Below the pieces are notes generated by a model that did not search any database, had not been told where the DNA came from, and saw nothing but the letters and a program-made list of their open reading frames with translations. A stretch of DNA of 64,000 nt, taken from the NCBI GenBank assembly GCA_021775835.1, contig JAJFHC010000120.1, positions 24,858-88,857 of the forward strand, read 5' to 3'. Shown here in pieces: positions 40,018 through 49,373 of this stretch; position 1 is the stretch's first letter; each line of letters starts with the position of its first letter. A program made the translations under genes and the position numbers. The DNA is from Hyphomicrobiales bacterium (GTDB lineage: Bacteria > Pseudomonadota > Alphaproteobacteria > Rhizobiales > JAJFHC01).

Positions 40018-41054
40018 CAGTACACCAACTCATCTTCGCCGCGCGATTTCGCGATCACGATCTCGCCCTTGGCTGCCAGGTCTTTTGCCATGTTGACCAA
40101 TGTCATCTGGGCCTCGTCGACGTCCTTCAGCCGAACCGGCCCCAGGACTTCCATGTCCTGCTTCAGCATCTTGCCGGCTCGTTCGGACATGTTGGCGAAG
40201 AACAGGTCGCGCAGGGCATCGGACGCGCCCTTCATGCTCAGCGCCAGCTTGTCTTTCTCCACATGGCGCAGGAGCGTCTGAATTGCCGGGGCATCCAGTT
40301 TGCCGAGATCCTCGAACGTGAACATCAGAGCCTTGATCCGTTCCGCGGCGTCCCGGTTGTTTTCTTCAAGAGCGGTGAGAAAACGCCCCTCGGTCTGGCG
40401 GTCGAAATTGTTGAAGATCTCCGCCATCATTTCATGGGAGTCGCGCCGCCTGGTCTTGGCCAGATTGGACATGAATTCCGTGCGTAATGTTTGCTCGACC
40501 TTGTCGAGCACATCCTTCTGGATCGATTCCATGTTGAGCATGCGATCGACGACTTCCAAGGCAAAATCCTCCGGGAAGATCGCCAATACGTTCGACGCAT
40601 GGTCAGCCTTGATCTTGGACAGAACGACGGCGACAGTCTGGGGGTACTCGTTCTTCAAGTATGTTGCCAGCACGGTTTCCTGCACGTTGGAGAGCTTCTC
40701 CCACATGTTGCGGCCCGCCGGTCCCCGGATTTCTTCCATAACGGCCGTGACACGGTCATCGGGCAGGAACTCTTTCAGCAGACGTTCTGTCGAAGAAAAG
40801 TTACCGAGCAATGCACCGGATGCAGAGAGCTGGGTTGCAAAATCCACGAGCAGTTTCTCGACCACGCCGACATCGACTTCTCCCAGTTTGGCCATGGCCA
40901 CCGAGATAAGACGAACTTCGTCCTCGTCGAGCACATCCCAGACCAGCGCACCATTGCTGGAGCCGAGCGTCATCAGCAGGATCGATGCTCTTTGCGCCCC
41001 TGTGAGTTGGCTAAGCTCCATAATCTTGTCGTTTATGACCAGTGCCTCGGCCAT
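40017..41054 (-). CDS. fliG: flagellar motor switch protein FliG
   Basis: 345 residues with N, middle and C domains. Middle domain [15 protein letters not shown] motif reads [20 protein letters not shown]; the C-terminal torque helix contains [20 protein letters not shown] with conserved charged residues. FliG couples MotA to the rotor and sits on the FliF ring. Between fliF and fliH. Confidence 0.95.
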   Translation of the reverse strand: MAEALVINDKIMELSQLTGAQRASILLMTLGSSNGALVWDVLDEDEVRLISVAMAKLGEVDVGVVEKLLVDFATQLSASGALLGNFSSTERLLKEFLPDDRVTAVMEEIRGPAGRNMWEKLSNVQETVLATYLKNEYPQTVAVVLSKIKADHASNVLAIFPEDFALEVVDRMLNMESIQKDVLDKVEQTLRTEFMSNLAKTRRRDSHEMMAEIFNNFDRQTEGRFLTALEENNRDAAERIKALMFTFEDLGKLDAPAIQTLLRHVEKDKLALSMKGASDALRDLFFANMSERAGKMLKQDMEVLGPVRLKDVDEAQMTLVNMAKDLAAKGEIVIAKSRGEDELVY

Positions 41055-41082
41055 TACGCGTTCTTCCGTGTTGTGTTATCGG

Positions 41083-42765
41083 TCATGCGGCTTCTTCGTG
41101 GATCCATTGGCGGATGATGGAGACCGCTTCATCTGGATTCTGTTGGACGAGTTCGGCGACCTTCTTGATCGTGTGGCCTTGCGCCTCGCCCACCATCTGG
41201 GCGTATTCGATCAGGGTAGACGCCTGGCTTTCAGGTTGGGGCAGGGCGGCGGCGGCGGCCTTGGCCTTGGCGCCCGGGTCCATATCCTCTGCCGCTTCGC
41301 TGCCGGTCGTGGCATTGTTTGCGACCTGCGCTGCCAGTTGCTCCATGTCAATGGCATCGTTGCTTGCTGCATCCGGCGTAATGATGCGGCGAACCAGCGG
41401 CCGGACCACCAGCAGCAGTACCAGCAGGGAGACGATCAGGAGGACGACCAGTTCGGCAATGTAGAAGTAATCTTCCTTGGATAGATTGAGGAATGAAGCT
41501 TCGATTTCTTCAAGTGCGGCAGGCGCTATGCCAGGGGCAAACTGAAGATTTATGACCTCGACCACGTCGCCGCGAGCCCGGTCGAAACCGACGGCTGAAC
41601 GAACAAGCGTGGCAATCTGTTCGAGCTGATTCTGCGCCCTGGGGGCATAGACCGCTGCGCCATCGGCACCCTTGGTGTAAAGTCCGTCTACGAGTACGGC
41701 AACGGAGAGTTTCTTTATCCGACCAGCCTCGACGACTTCCTGTTTGGTGGTTTTCGAAATCTCGTAGTTGACCACTTCCTCGGTCTTGTTGGCGGCTTCT
41801 GCTGAAGCTTTCTCGCCACCGGCATTATCACCTGCTCCCGGCAGTTCATTGCCGACGGATACGGCGCCGTTGCCGCTGCCGTCGCGAGAGTTGCTCGATT
41901 CCTCACGTGACTGGGTCGAGCGGACGACCTGGCCTTCGGGATCATAGGTTTCCGAGGTTTGCGTTATGCGGTTGTAGTCGATCTCGGCGTTGACCTGGAC
42001 GCGGGCATTGTTCCGTCCGACGACACTGGTCACGATGTTGTCGATCTGGCCCTGCAGGCGTCGTTCGAATGCAAGATTGCGTTCTTCAAACGAGCTGATC
42101 ATTGCCGTCTGGTCGCCTTCACCCATGCCGCTGGCCAACAGGGCGCCGTTTTCGTTGACAATGGAAACATGAGAAGGCTTCAGATCCTTAACCGCCGAGG
42201 CGACGAGATGCTGGATCGCCTTGATCTGACCACGATCGAGACCACCGCGCATCTTCAGCACGATGGAGGCGGTCGGTTCGGACTTGTCCTTTGCGAACAG
42301 CTGACGTTTGGGGATGACCAGATGAACACGTGCCATCTGGATCCGGTCCAGAGCCCGGATCGTGCGCGCCAATTCACCTTCCAACGCCCTCAGGTGATTG
42401 AGATTCTGAACAAAACTGGTGGCGCCTAATGTGTCGCCCTTGTCGAATATCTCGTACCCGACGGATCCGCCAGCTGGCAATCCCTCTTCTGCCAAAGACA
42501 TGCGCAACCGCAACACCCTGTCTTTTGGCACAAGGACGGTTGCGCCTTCGTTCTTCAGCTCAAAGGGGACGTTCATGCCTTCGAGCTTGGTGACGACGGC
42601 ATTTGAGTCTTCAATCGGCAGTTCGGTGAACAGGGTTGTCATCTGGGGCTGGGATATCTGAAGGATCAGAAAGACAAAAAAGCCAATCAGTCCGACTGCA
42701 ACCGCACCCATTGCGGCAAGACGCGCGCCGCCGATCGTTTTTCCGAACTCGATTAAGCCACCCAC
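41083..42765 (-). CDS. fliF: flagellar MS-ring protein FliF
   Basis: 560 residues. An N-terminal membrane span (AVGLIGFFVFLILQI), the periplasmic ring-building motifs (YEIFDKGDTLGATSFVQNLN, ARVHLVIPKRQLF), and a C-terminal span (IAELVVLLIVSLLVLLLV) followed by the FliG-binding tail. It is the platform on which the flagellum is built. First gene of the fliF-fliG-fliH-fliN-flbD-flhA run; the upstream region holds several inverted repeats. Confidence 0.94.
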   Translation of the reverse strand: MGGLIEFGKTIGGARLAAMGAVAVGLIGFFVFLILQISQPQMTTLFTELPIEDSNAVVTKLEGMNVPFELKNEGATVLVPKDRVLRLRMSLAEEGLPAGGSVGYEIFDKGDTLGATSFVQNLNHLRALEGELARTIRALDRIQMARVHLVIPKRQLFAKDKSEPTASIVLKMRGGLDRGQIKAIQHLVASAVKDLKPSHVSIVNENGALLASGMGEGDQTAMISSFEERNLAFERRLQGQIDNIVTSVVGRNNARVQVNAEIDYNRITQTSETYDPEGQVVRSTQSREESSNSRDGSGNGAVSVGNELPGAGDNAGGEKASAEAANKTEEVVNYEISKTTKQEVVEAGRIKKLSVAVLVDGLYTKGADGAAVYAPRAQNQLEQIATLVRSAVGFDRARGDVVEVINLQFAPGIAPAALEEIEASFLNLSKEDYFYIAELVVLLIVSLLVLLLVVRPLVRRIITPDAASNDAIDMEQLAAQVANNATTGSEAAEDMDPGAKAKAAAAALPQPESQASTLIEYAQMVGEAQGHTIKKVAELVQQNPDEAVSIIRQWIHEEAA

Positions 42766-43171
42766 AATTCACGCCCTCGCTAGTTTCGTAATCCATCACA
42801 GCGAACCAAACGGACATGATTGCCGCTGCGATCGGTTTGGCCAGGTTATGGCCGGTTTTCGAATCGGAAGGACTGCCCCGTCCCAGTAGGCAAAAATTAC
42901 CTAGTTTTGCCTAAACAAGTTATTAACGAAGACGTTAATGCCTGCTCTTACCCGGCAATAATTGCCGATTTGGCGTTTGCAGCGTTCGCAGTGGGGTAGA
43001 AATTGCCGGGGAACATTAACCGGGGGAACAGGTTCACTCCAGCGCGCCTGGTGCGTTTTCGGTCTCGTCGGGCTTAAAGGACATGTTCCGAAAACACGAT
43101 ATGCCTTCAATCCCATGCCCGTTTGCGCCCGACAGGCAGGGCAGTTGGGAAGGCAGGCTCACGGACACGAA
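42766..43171. other. long intergenic region between fliF and sciP
   Basis: About 400 bases without a credible gene on either strand. Apart from the inverted-repeat cluster at 42887-42967 the rest shows no clear element; short ORFs here lack coding character and ribosome-binding sites. Confidence 0.5.
42887..42967 (-). promoter_or_regulatory. cluster of three inverted repeats upstream of fliF
   Basis: Three separate perfect inverted repeats follow one another: TAGGCAAAA / TTTTGCCTA (42887-42895 and 42905-42913), ATTAACG / CGTTAAT (42922-42928 and 42933-42939, a TTAA-N8-TTAA, one base off a CtrA box), and CGGCAAT / ATTGCCG (42953-42959 and 42961-42967). They lie 122-202 bases upstream of the fliF start. 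They look like operators; which regulator (CtrA, FlbD or another) is not known. Confidence 0.55.
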
Positions 43172-43200
43172 AAAAGCCGGTGACATGGTCACCGGCTTTC
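43172..43200 (-). terminator. terminator downstream of sciP
   Basis: A 12-bp perfect stem (AAAGCCGGTGAC, 43173-43184, with GTCACCGGCTTT, 43188-43199) and a 3-base loop; on the minus strand it is followed by a T run. It lies 58 bases past the sciP stop. Confidence 0.85.
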
Positions 43201-43257
43201 TAAAACTTAAGAAACTTACAAACTGAGAAATCAGCCGCTTGTTCAGGTCATGAAGAC

Positions 43258-43542
43258 CTATTGTCTATAATGCTGAATTCGGGTGGCCCGAAGTCCAGCC
43301 AGACCGTGACGGTCAATTGAGCGTTGCCAGCTCAGGAATTCCTCCACGGTCAGCGTATAGCGACTGCACGCTTCTTCTATACTCAATAACCCACCTCGGA
43401 CGGCAGCCACAACTTCCGCCTTGCGACGGATAACCCACCGCCTCGTATTGGTTGGCGGTAGATCGGCGATTGTCAAAGGACTTCCGTCCGGCCCTATTAC
43501 ATAATTTACGCGGGGCCTGTACTGATCGGACATAATACTCAT
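43258..43542 (-). CDS. sciP: CtrA inhibitor SciP (DUF1153)
   Basis: 94 residues (an internal ATG at 43533 could also start it). The DUF1153 hallmark runs YVIGPDGSPLTIADLPP, then TRRWVIRRKAEVVAAVRGGL and the HTH-like SIEEACSRYTLTVEEFLSWQ. SciP binds CtrA at promoters and blocks recruitment of RNA polymerase in G1 cells of Caulobacter. Here it lies inside the flagellar cluster between fliF and flgD. Confidence 0.9.
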   Translation of the reverse strand: MSIMSDQYRPRVNYVIGPDGSPLTIADLPPTNTRRWVIRRKAEVVAAVRGGLLSIEEACSRYTLTVEEFLSWQRSIDRHGLAGLRATRIQHYRQ

Positions 43543-43706
43543 ATCCAGCTAACTCACTATGTCAGGGACATTATCCGATGCGTTTTAAAAAAGGACTAAG
43601 GCTCAAGGTAAAGAGAACCTCAATATCCGGGCACAGGTGTGCCAGAACTGAACGTTTTGGGGGTTTCTTGTTCGAAGGCGCGCACTAACCAGCCAAAAAG
43701 CCGGAG

Positions 43707-44369
43707 TTAAGGTGTTGTCTGCTCCACGGTTTTTACGGCAGAAAATTTTATTTTTACGCCATTTACAGTGAGGAAAGGCTCTGAATCGGTCATGTCAACG
43801 GAGTCGACGATGCCCGAAACGCTGGTATTGACGTCCAGGGCCTCACCATCCTCGTCAGTCGCCTCCACTGAAATCCGGTAGATCCCATCCGCTGCCTGCG
43901 AGCCGTCGGAGCGTTTGCCGTTCCACGTATAGGTGTGAGTCCCGGCCTCAAGAGAGGTGTCTTCGGAGAACACCACATTGCCGGACACATCCTTGATCGT
44001 GACCTTGGCTTCGGGACTGTCCTTGGCGACAGTGTAGCTCCAGGCCGCCTGGCCGTTGTTCAGCTCCGACGTAATTCCCTCCGCCGTGATCGTCTTGCCG
44101 ATGAAGCCGACGGCATTGGTCAGGGTGCTTGCTGTGGTCAACGACAGGAGGCTTTCGAGATTGTCGTTGGTCTGAATGGTTTGCTCGACGCCTGCGAACT
44201 GGACCAGTTGCTCGGTGAACTGGTTTGTGTCCAGAGGTTCGAGCGGATTCTGGTTTTGAAGCTGCGTCGTCAGAAGCACCAGAAAGGTATCGAAATTGCC
44301 GGCAATTGAGCTGCTCGCCTGAGTGGCTTTGCCAACATCGGAGATTGCGGAGAGTGCACCTAGATCCAT
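43707..44369 (-). CDS. flgD: flagellar hook-capping protein FlgD
   Basis: 220 residues. N-terminal NFDTFLVLLTTQLQNQNPLE is the FlgD signature; the C-terminal part contains the FlgD Ig-like/tudor folds (YTWNGKRSDGSQAADGIYRI). It caps the growing hook. Lies 32 bases after the fliK-like gene, same strand. Confidence 0.93.
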   Translation of the reverse strand: MDLGALSAISDVGKATQASSSIAGNFDTFLVLLTTQLQNQNPLEPLDTNQFTEQLVQFAGVEQTIQTNDNLESLLSLTTASTLTNAVGFIGKTITAEGITSELNNGQAAWSYTVAKDSPEAKVTIKDVSGNVVFSEDTSLEAGTHTYTWNGKRSDGSQAADGIYRISVEATDEDGEALDVNTSVSGIVDSVDMTDSEPFLTVNGVKIKFSAVKTVEQTTP

Positions 44370-44401
44370 TTCATTTTATCCTTGCGTTACACGGTTTCCG
44401 G

Positions 44402-46141
44402 TCAGATGTGGATATCCACCCCGGTGGGGCTGATATATCCAGTCATCAGGGAGGCAGCGGGACCGTCTTCGTTTGCCAGATGTTCTGGCGCGTTCGTGTG
44501 AGGTGCGTCGCTGTCCTCGCCGTCGTCAAACTGCTGGTCATTGTCTTCAAGAGAAAACGAGAGACTGCCGCTGTCGGCATCGAGGCCGGCGTCGTTCAGC
44601 GCCTTTTCAAGTGCGCGGGCGTCTCGCTGCAGGAAATCGAGGGCTTCGGGCCGTTCCACCGTTAGATGGAGCTTAACGCCGCCTTCCGACTTCATTTCCA
44701 GTGTCACGTCAAGCCGGCCAAGTTCCGGCGGATCCAATTTAATCTGAAAGCGGTTCACCCCGTTGTCAACTTGTCTAGCAACATGAAAGGCAAGGGTGTG
44801 TACGGGAACGTTGGTGATCTGGGCGCCACGGGCAAGGGTTGTGAAACGCAAGCTGGGGGTGGCGTCACCCGCCGTGCCCTGAAGGGCTCCGGTTCCTGTG
44901 GCCGATGTCAGTGACTCCGCAAACAGGCTGTCCAGCGATGAAACCGGCGGGGGTGCTGCGGGAGGCCCTGCTTCTGCCTGAGCCTTGGTGTTTGCAAAAT
45001 TCAGGGCGGCCTGGGCGATCTGCGCCTTGTCGGGGCCTTGGGCGGTTTTCAGGGCGTCCTCAAATCGCGGCGCGGTGTCTCCCCCACCCTGTTGGGTCGA
45101 TGTTGCGGGAGTTTCACCGACGTCTGGACCCGCCGTTCCGGCCAGGGAAGAAGGTAAGCCAAGCGTCAAAGGCGCGTCGGCGGCGGCAGGTGCGGTCGGT
45201 GCCACCGGCGCGGTTGCGCCCGTTGGGAGGGACGGTCCGGTGGGGCTTGTGCCGGCGGGAAGTGTGCCACCCGTTTGCCCAATCCGAGATGACTCTGTGT
45301 TGCTCTGAATGTTACGAAGAGCGCCGGCCAGCGCGATGGTTGCAGAATCTCCGGTCAGCTTCCCGACCAGTTCGCCGAGGGGTTTGTCTGCGGAGTCGTC
45401 CAGGGCTGTAACTGATGGATCGATCTGCTCAGGCGTCACAAAAGCCAGTTCTGCTGATATGTCAGCCGCGCCGGAGCTACCTTCCGTTTTGGGACTTTCA
45501 GCAAAGAGAGCCTGGTCGGGGGCAATCCTGGGATCGGCGACGACGGCATCAGATTCAAGAAGGAAGACCGGATTTTGCGTGTCTGCCGTTGGCAGAATTG
45601 CGAGGTCTGACTGCGTGATCGTCCCGTCAGATTCGGTCGCAGTACCAGAATTTGTGCTGGCGGGAGGCAAGGCATCAAGTGTGTCAGACTCCTCTTGTGC
45701 CGAAGCGGACGCCTCAGTCCTGCTGCCGTCTGCCTGATCCGGTTGGTCGCCTGTACGGGTCTCATCGCGGGTCGAAGCCTTTTGTCCAGCATTGTCCTCA
45801 TTGGGCGTCCGAGAGGTTTTGCTGGTCTCACCATCATCAGGCCTCCGACGTTCATCGCGGTTGTCCGTCCGGGCTTGGGCGGGTTCCCGCTCCCGGGTGT
45901 CCGGGCGGGAGTTGGGCTCGGCGGCGCGGCGACGTTCGGGCTGGTCCCGATTTACCGGTCGTGACTCGTTCCGGTCGCGATCGATGTCGTCAAGATGGCG
46001 GTCGAAGGCGCGGTCTACACGGGCATCGGGTCGCGGGGCCGGTCTGTCTCGAACGCGGTCGAGTGCGGCGGTGTCGGGTTTCAGGGCAGAAGAGAGCAGA
46101 TTTTCCAAGACGAGCCTCATTGAATGACAGGTGTTGTCCAT
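44402..46141 (-). CDS. fliK: FliK-like flagellar hook-length control protein
   Basis: 579 residues (a start at 46120, MRLVLENLLSS, is equally possible; neither has a clear ribosome-binding site). The first 400 residues are low-complexity Arg/Asp/Pro then Ala/Thr/Pro-rich. The C-terminal domain has the FliK core FQIKLDPPELGRLDVTLEMK and LHLTVERPEALDFLQRDAR. FliK acts as a molecular ruler and switches export specificity. Position before flgD fits. Confidence 0.87.
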   Translation of the reverse strand: MDNTCHSMRLVLENLLSSALKPDTAALDRVRDRPAPRPDARVDRAFDRHLDDIDRDRNESRPVNRDQPERRRAAEPNSRPDTREREPAQARTDNRDERRRPDDGETSKTSRTPNEDNAGQKASTRDETRTGDQPDQADGSRTEASASAQEESDTLDALPPASTNSGTATESDGTITQSDLAILPTADTQNPVFLLESDAVVADPRIAPDQALFAESPKTEGSSGAADISAELAFVTPEQIDPSVTALDDSADKPLGELVGKLTGDSATIALAGALRNIQSNTESSRIGQTGGTLPAGTSPTGPSLPTGATAPVAPTAPAAADAPLTLGLPSSLAGTAGPDVGETPATSTQQGGGDTAPRFEDALKTAQGPDKAQIAQAALNFANTKAQAEAGPPAAPPPVSSLDSLFAESLTSATGTGALQGTAGDATPSLRFTTLARGAQITNVPVHTLAFHVARQVDNGVNRFQIKLDPPELGRLDVTLEMKSEGGVKLHLTVERPEALDFLQRDARALEKALNDAGLDADSGSLSFSLEDNDQQFDDGEDSDAPHTNAPEHLANEDGPAASLMTGYISPTGVDIHI

Positions 46142-46468
46142 TCATGAAGCAAAAGAGGGGCCAGTTCGGACGCTAAAAAAAACCGTTGTAAAACAAGACA
46201 CTACAGAATTATCAATCGGTCTGGGGTGCGGCGGTGGGCGGGGCTTGCCGGGCGCTGGGCAAAAATTTCATAGTGTTCGTGTCCGGAGCCTGGCCAGTCT
46301 CGCGAGGATTGCAGACGCCTTACGTGTGTATTCCCGGGGCCACTTTGCCGTCTGAAGCGTGATAGGCGACGCCCGGCTTTGGGGAATCGGGCTTGTTTCA
46401 AGCGCCGCTGTGGTCCATATGATCGTCACATCAGGCATAATGTGACGATAACGGATGCGATCAAGGCG
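46142..46468. other. divergent intergenic region between fliK and mnmA
   Basis: 327 bases. Contains an A-rich run near 46175 and a G-rich segment around 46220-46265. No RNA or operator identified; it must hold promoters for both divergent genes. Confidence 0.35.
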
Positions 46469-47710
46469 ATGAGTGCTACGGACTTCTATAACCCCGCGAC
46501 AGGTTTGAACAGCCTCGACCTGCCGGGCAAGCCTGCCGACACGAGGGTGGTTGTCGCCATGTCCGGCGGCGTCGACTCCTCAGTGGTCGCAGGACTTCTG
46601 GCGCGCCAGGGTTATGATGTGGTGGGCATGACGCTGCAACTCTACAACCACGGTGCCGCGGTTCAGCGCAAGGGGGCCTGTTGTGCCGGTCAGGACATCC
46701 ATGATGCCCGGCGGGTCGCGGAAACACTCGGGTTCCCGCACTATGTCCTCGACTATGAAGAACGATTCCGCAAGTCGGTGATCGATCAGTTTGCCGACAG
46801 CTATATCGCCGGTGAAACGCCGATCCCGTGTGTCCTGTGCAACCAGACAGTGAAGTTCCGCGACTTGTTGACCACGGCACGCGAACTGGGTGCCCAGGCA
46901 TTGGTGACCGGCCATTACATCACAACCAAACCATCGCCTGCCGGCGACGGGTCGCGACAACTCTACCGCGCTGTCGACGAAACACGGGACCAGAGTTATT
47001 TCCTTTTTGCCACGACCCAGGAGCAGATTGATTTCCTGCGGTTTCCTCTCGGCGAGACCACCAAGACGGAAACCCGGCAGATTGCCGAGGATCTGGGTTT
47101 GCAGGTGGCGGGCAAGGCCGACAGCCAGGACATCTGTTTCGTGCCGACCGGCCGTTACACCTCGATCATCGACAAGCTGCGGCCGGGTGCGGCCGAACCC
47201 GGAGAGATCGTCCATGTGGACGGGCGGGTCCTGGGGCGTCATGACGGGATCGTGCGCTATACGGTTGGTCAGCGGCGCGGCCTTGGGGTTGCCACAGGCG
47301 ATCCGCTGTTCGTGGTCAAACTCGATGCCGAGAATGCCCGTGTGATCGTCGGGCCCCGCGAGGCGTTGTTTACCCGTAAGATCACGCTACGCGACATCAA
47401 CTGGCTGGGCGACGGCCGGCTCGAAGATACCGCACGGGCAGGCCTCGACCTGTTCGTCAAGGTGCGTTCGACGCGCCCGCCGCAGCCCGCCCGCCTGTCA
47501 CTTGACGGAGACGATATCTGCGTGACGCTGGGCGACGGCGAACACGGGGTGTCACCGGGACAGGCTTGCGTCTTCTATGCCGACGGAGACCGGGGGTCCC
47601 GGGTGCTCGGCGGTGGCTGGATCGCGCGCGCGGAACCGGATCTTATGGCAATCGGGTTAGAATCGGTATCTGATGTGCCGTTGCTCGACGAGCCCGCGCC
47701 AGCATCATAG
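46469..47710 (+). CDS. mnmA: tRNA-specific 2-thiouridylase MnmA
   Basis: 413 residues from ATG 46469. It thiolates U34 of tRNA-Lys, -Glu and -Gln. P-loop [15 protein letters not shown], the two catalytic cysteines in PIPCVLCNQ and SQDICFVP, and the C-terminal barrel ([20 protein letters not shown]) are all present. ORF extension upstream to 46379 has no family support. Monocistronic. Confidence 0.95.
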   Translation: MSATDFYNPATGLNSLDLPGKPADTRVVVAMSGGVDSSVVAGLLARQGYDVVGMTLQLYNHGAAVQRKGACCAGQDIHDARRVAETLGFPHYVLDYEERFRKSVIDQFADSYIAGETPIPCVLCNQTVKFRDLLTTARELGAQALVTGHYITTKPSPAGDGSRQLYRAVDETRDQSYFLFATTQEQIDFLRFPLGETTKTETRQIAEDLGLQVAGKADSQDICFVPTGRYTSIIDKLRPGAAEPGEIVHVDGRVLGRHDGIVRYTVGQRRGLGVATGDPLFVVKLDAENARVIVGPREALFTRKITLRDINWLGDGRLEDTARAGLDLFVKVRSTRPPQPARLSLDGDDICVTLGDGEHGVSPGQACVFYADGDRGSRVLGGGWIARAEPDLMAIGLESVSDVPLLDEPAPAS

Positions 47711-47785
47711 GCTCACAAAGCCGCCGGCGAGGCATTCGCAGGACACGCAGGAACGGTTGTTGACGATACGGGTGCGCATCACCCC

Positions 47786-47814
47786 TTGACAGGCCTTCGC
47801 CCGGCCCCTTATAT
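47786..47814 (+). promoter_or_regulatory. sigma-70 type promoter of the tRNA gene
   Basis: TTGACA (47786-47791), a 17-base spacer and TTATAT (47809-47814) form a near-consensus housekeeping promoter. Transcription would start about 55 bases before the tRNA. Confidence 0.7.
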
Positions 47815-47874
47815 CGGCGCCGGAACGCACATGATCTGGTCGTTCGATGCCCACAACGGGCGTCATTTGGTTGC

Positions 47875-47951
47875 GGCGGGGTAGCTCAGCTGGTTAGAGC
47901 AGCGGAATCATAATCCGCGTGTCGGGGGTTCAAGTCCCTCTCCCGCTACCA
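47875..47951 (+). tRNA. tRNA-Met (anticodon CAT), integration site of the adjacent element
   Basis: 77 bases with encoded CCA. Acceptor GGCGGGG pairs with TCCCGCT (two G-U pairs), D arm GCTC/GAGC, anticodon stem GCGGA/TCCGC around ATCATAA, T arm GGGGG-TTCAAGT-CCCTC. The CAT anticodon with this acceptor fits elongator methionine; a lysidine-modified Ile tRNA is the alternative. The integrase gene ends 74 bases downstream, so the 3' half of this tRNA is the likely attachment site. No second copy of the tRNA 3' end was found in the window. Confidence 0.9.
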
Positions 47952-48024
47952 ACCTTTTCAATGGTTTAGTTGAATTTCCGCATTTCGCCGAGGCGTGTTT
48001 TACAGGTCATTTTACACCAGACGT

Positions 48025-49068
48025 TCACTTTTTGGACTTGATCAGGTGAATTAGGACAGAATCCGAAATGCTCGGATCCATTGCCGCATAGGTCTCGATC
48101 ATATGCGCGGCGGTCTTGACTGACCATCCCATCATCACCGCAATTTCGGACAAGGGCACCTTGGCCAACAACAGCCGGGTAGCGGCGGTGCCACGCGCGT
48201 CATAGAATCTCAGCTCGTCACGAATGCCGGCACGCCTGGCTGTGCGCTTGACCATTTCGGACAATCCGCCTTCGGTCCATTGCTCGCCTTTCGACGTACG
48301 CAAGATTAGCATGTCGGTTTGGGGCGTGGTGTCGATGATGTCGGCCATAGCGTCGGTGACCGGTATTGACGCCAGACGTTCCTTTTTCCGGGTCCTGATC
48401 AAGATTCGCCGACCGTAGTCGGTGGCTTGGATGTGGGCGCGAGAAAGGTTGATCAGGTCGCCCGGGCGCAAACCGGTTTCCACGGCCGCCGTCATAGCGC
48501 GGCTGATATGACGAGGGGCGACCGCGTGGAACGCCGCGAGATCGGCCGAGGTCCAAATGATGTCCGCACGGTTGCTTTTGTAAACCGTGCCGCCTCCGCG
48601 CAAGTGGTGGAATTTTAGGTGACCGCGATCGTAACCCCACGAGACAACCCGTTGCAGGGTTGACCAGGCGTATTGAGATTGCCGACCGGTCCAGTTGTCG
48701 CGCCATCTGAGAGCCGATGGCCGGATCTCCGGCTGATTGAAGGAATCGAGCGGCGCGTCGCCGTATTTCTCATCAATCTCGGCAAGCCACTTCTTATAGT
48801 CTTTTTGGGTCCGGGGTTTAAGCCTGGTAAACTCGCCACTCTTTTGAAACGCGATGGCCATCTCGCGAAATTTCTTGCCCGCGCGGTCGGCCGGTGCCTT
48901 GCCGGCCGCTTGGAACGCCTCGATATAGGCGACCGACCCGACCACGGTGGTCTCGCCGGTTTTCCAGAATAGTGGGCCGCCGCGCCAGGCGTAGTGATAT
49001 TCAACCCGTTTGCCGGATGCCAGTTTTGCCTTGACCCGGTGGACCCCCTCCAATTCAATGCTAACCAT
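48025..49068 (-). CDS. tyrosine-type site-specific integrase
   Basis: 347 residues from ATG 49068. N-terminal SAM-like core-binding domain and a C-terminal catalytic domain: first Arg in ETGLRPGDLINLS, Lys in RKKERLASIPV, box II as FYDARGTAATRLL, and the nucleophile Tyr in AHMIETYA. The usual His-x-x-Arg of box II reads Asp-Ala-Arg here. It lies beside the tRNA with its 3' end facing it, the standard arrangement for tRNA-integrating phages and islands. Confidence 0.9.
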   Translation of the reverse strand: MVSIELEGVHRVKAKLASGKRVEYHYAWRGGPLFWKTGETTVVGSVAYIEAFQAAGKAPADRAGKKFREMAIAFQKSGEFTRLKPRTQKDYKKWLAEIDEKYGDAPLDSFNQPEIRPSALRWRDNWTGRQSQYAWSTLQRVVSWGYDRGHLKFHHLRGGGTVYKSNRADIIWTSADLAAFHAVAPRHISRAMTAAVETGLRPGDLINLSRAHIQATDYGRRILIRTRKKERLASIPVTDAMADIIDTTPQTDMLILRTSKGEQWTEGGLSEMVKRTARRAGIRDELRFYDARGTAATRLLLAKVPLSEIAVMMGWSVKTAAHMIETYAAMDPSISDSVLIHLIKSKK

Positions 49069-49309
49069 TGTTCCTGATCCATTCCAATCCCGGATTGTCC
49101 ACCACGCGGTGATCCAGACCCATTTGCGCATCAAGAGCGGCATCTATCTGTTTGCGATCGTAACATCCACGGCGTGCCGGCAGTTTCTTGAACCCCATCG
49201 CCCTGGCGAACTTGTCGAAAGCGTCCGTCGCTTCTTCAAAACCACAATAAGCCGCCGCTGCTCTTCTTGGCAATATGCGTGGCGCGAGGTTGAGGAGCCG
49301 CTCGGTCAT
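49061..49309 (-). CDS. Xis/AlpA-like small DNA-binding protein
   Basis: 82 residues from ATG 49309. The segment LAPRILPRRAAAAYCGF then GCYDRKQIDAALDAQMGL matches the winged-helix pattern of small excisionase or AlpA-type regulators that pair with tyrosine integrases. Its 3' end overlaps the integrase start by 8 bases, indicating coupled translation and a role as directionality factor. The ORF is open upstream to 49453 but that part has no family resemblance. Confidence 0.65.
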   Translation of the reverse strand: MTERLLNLAPRILPRRAAAAYCGFEEATDAFDKFARAMGFKKLPARRGCYDRKQIDAALDAQMGLDHRVVDNPGLEWIRNNG

Positions 49310-49373
49310 TTCCGTCTGACGCACGCCGTGCGCGGAGCTGGAATCGACGGGGCGAGGATGAATAGTCCTTCCA

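Noticed and set aside
40300..41484. A 394-codon plus-strand frame opposite fliG and fliF
   Set aside because: Antisense shadow of two well-supported flagellar genes; Ser-rich composition typical of reverse-frame translation.
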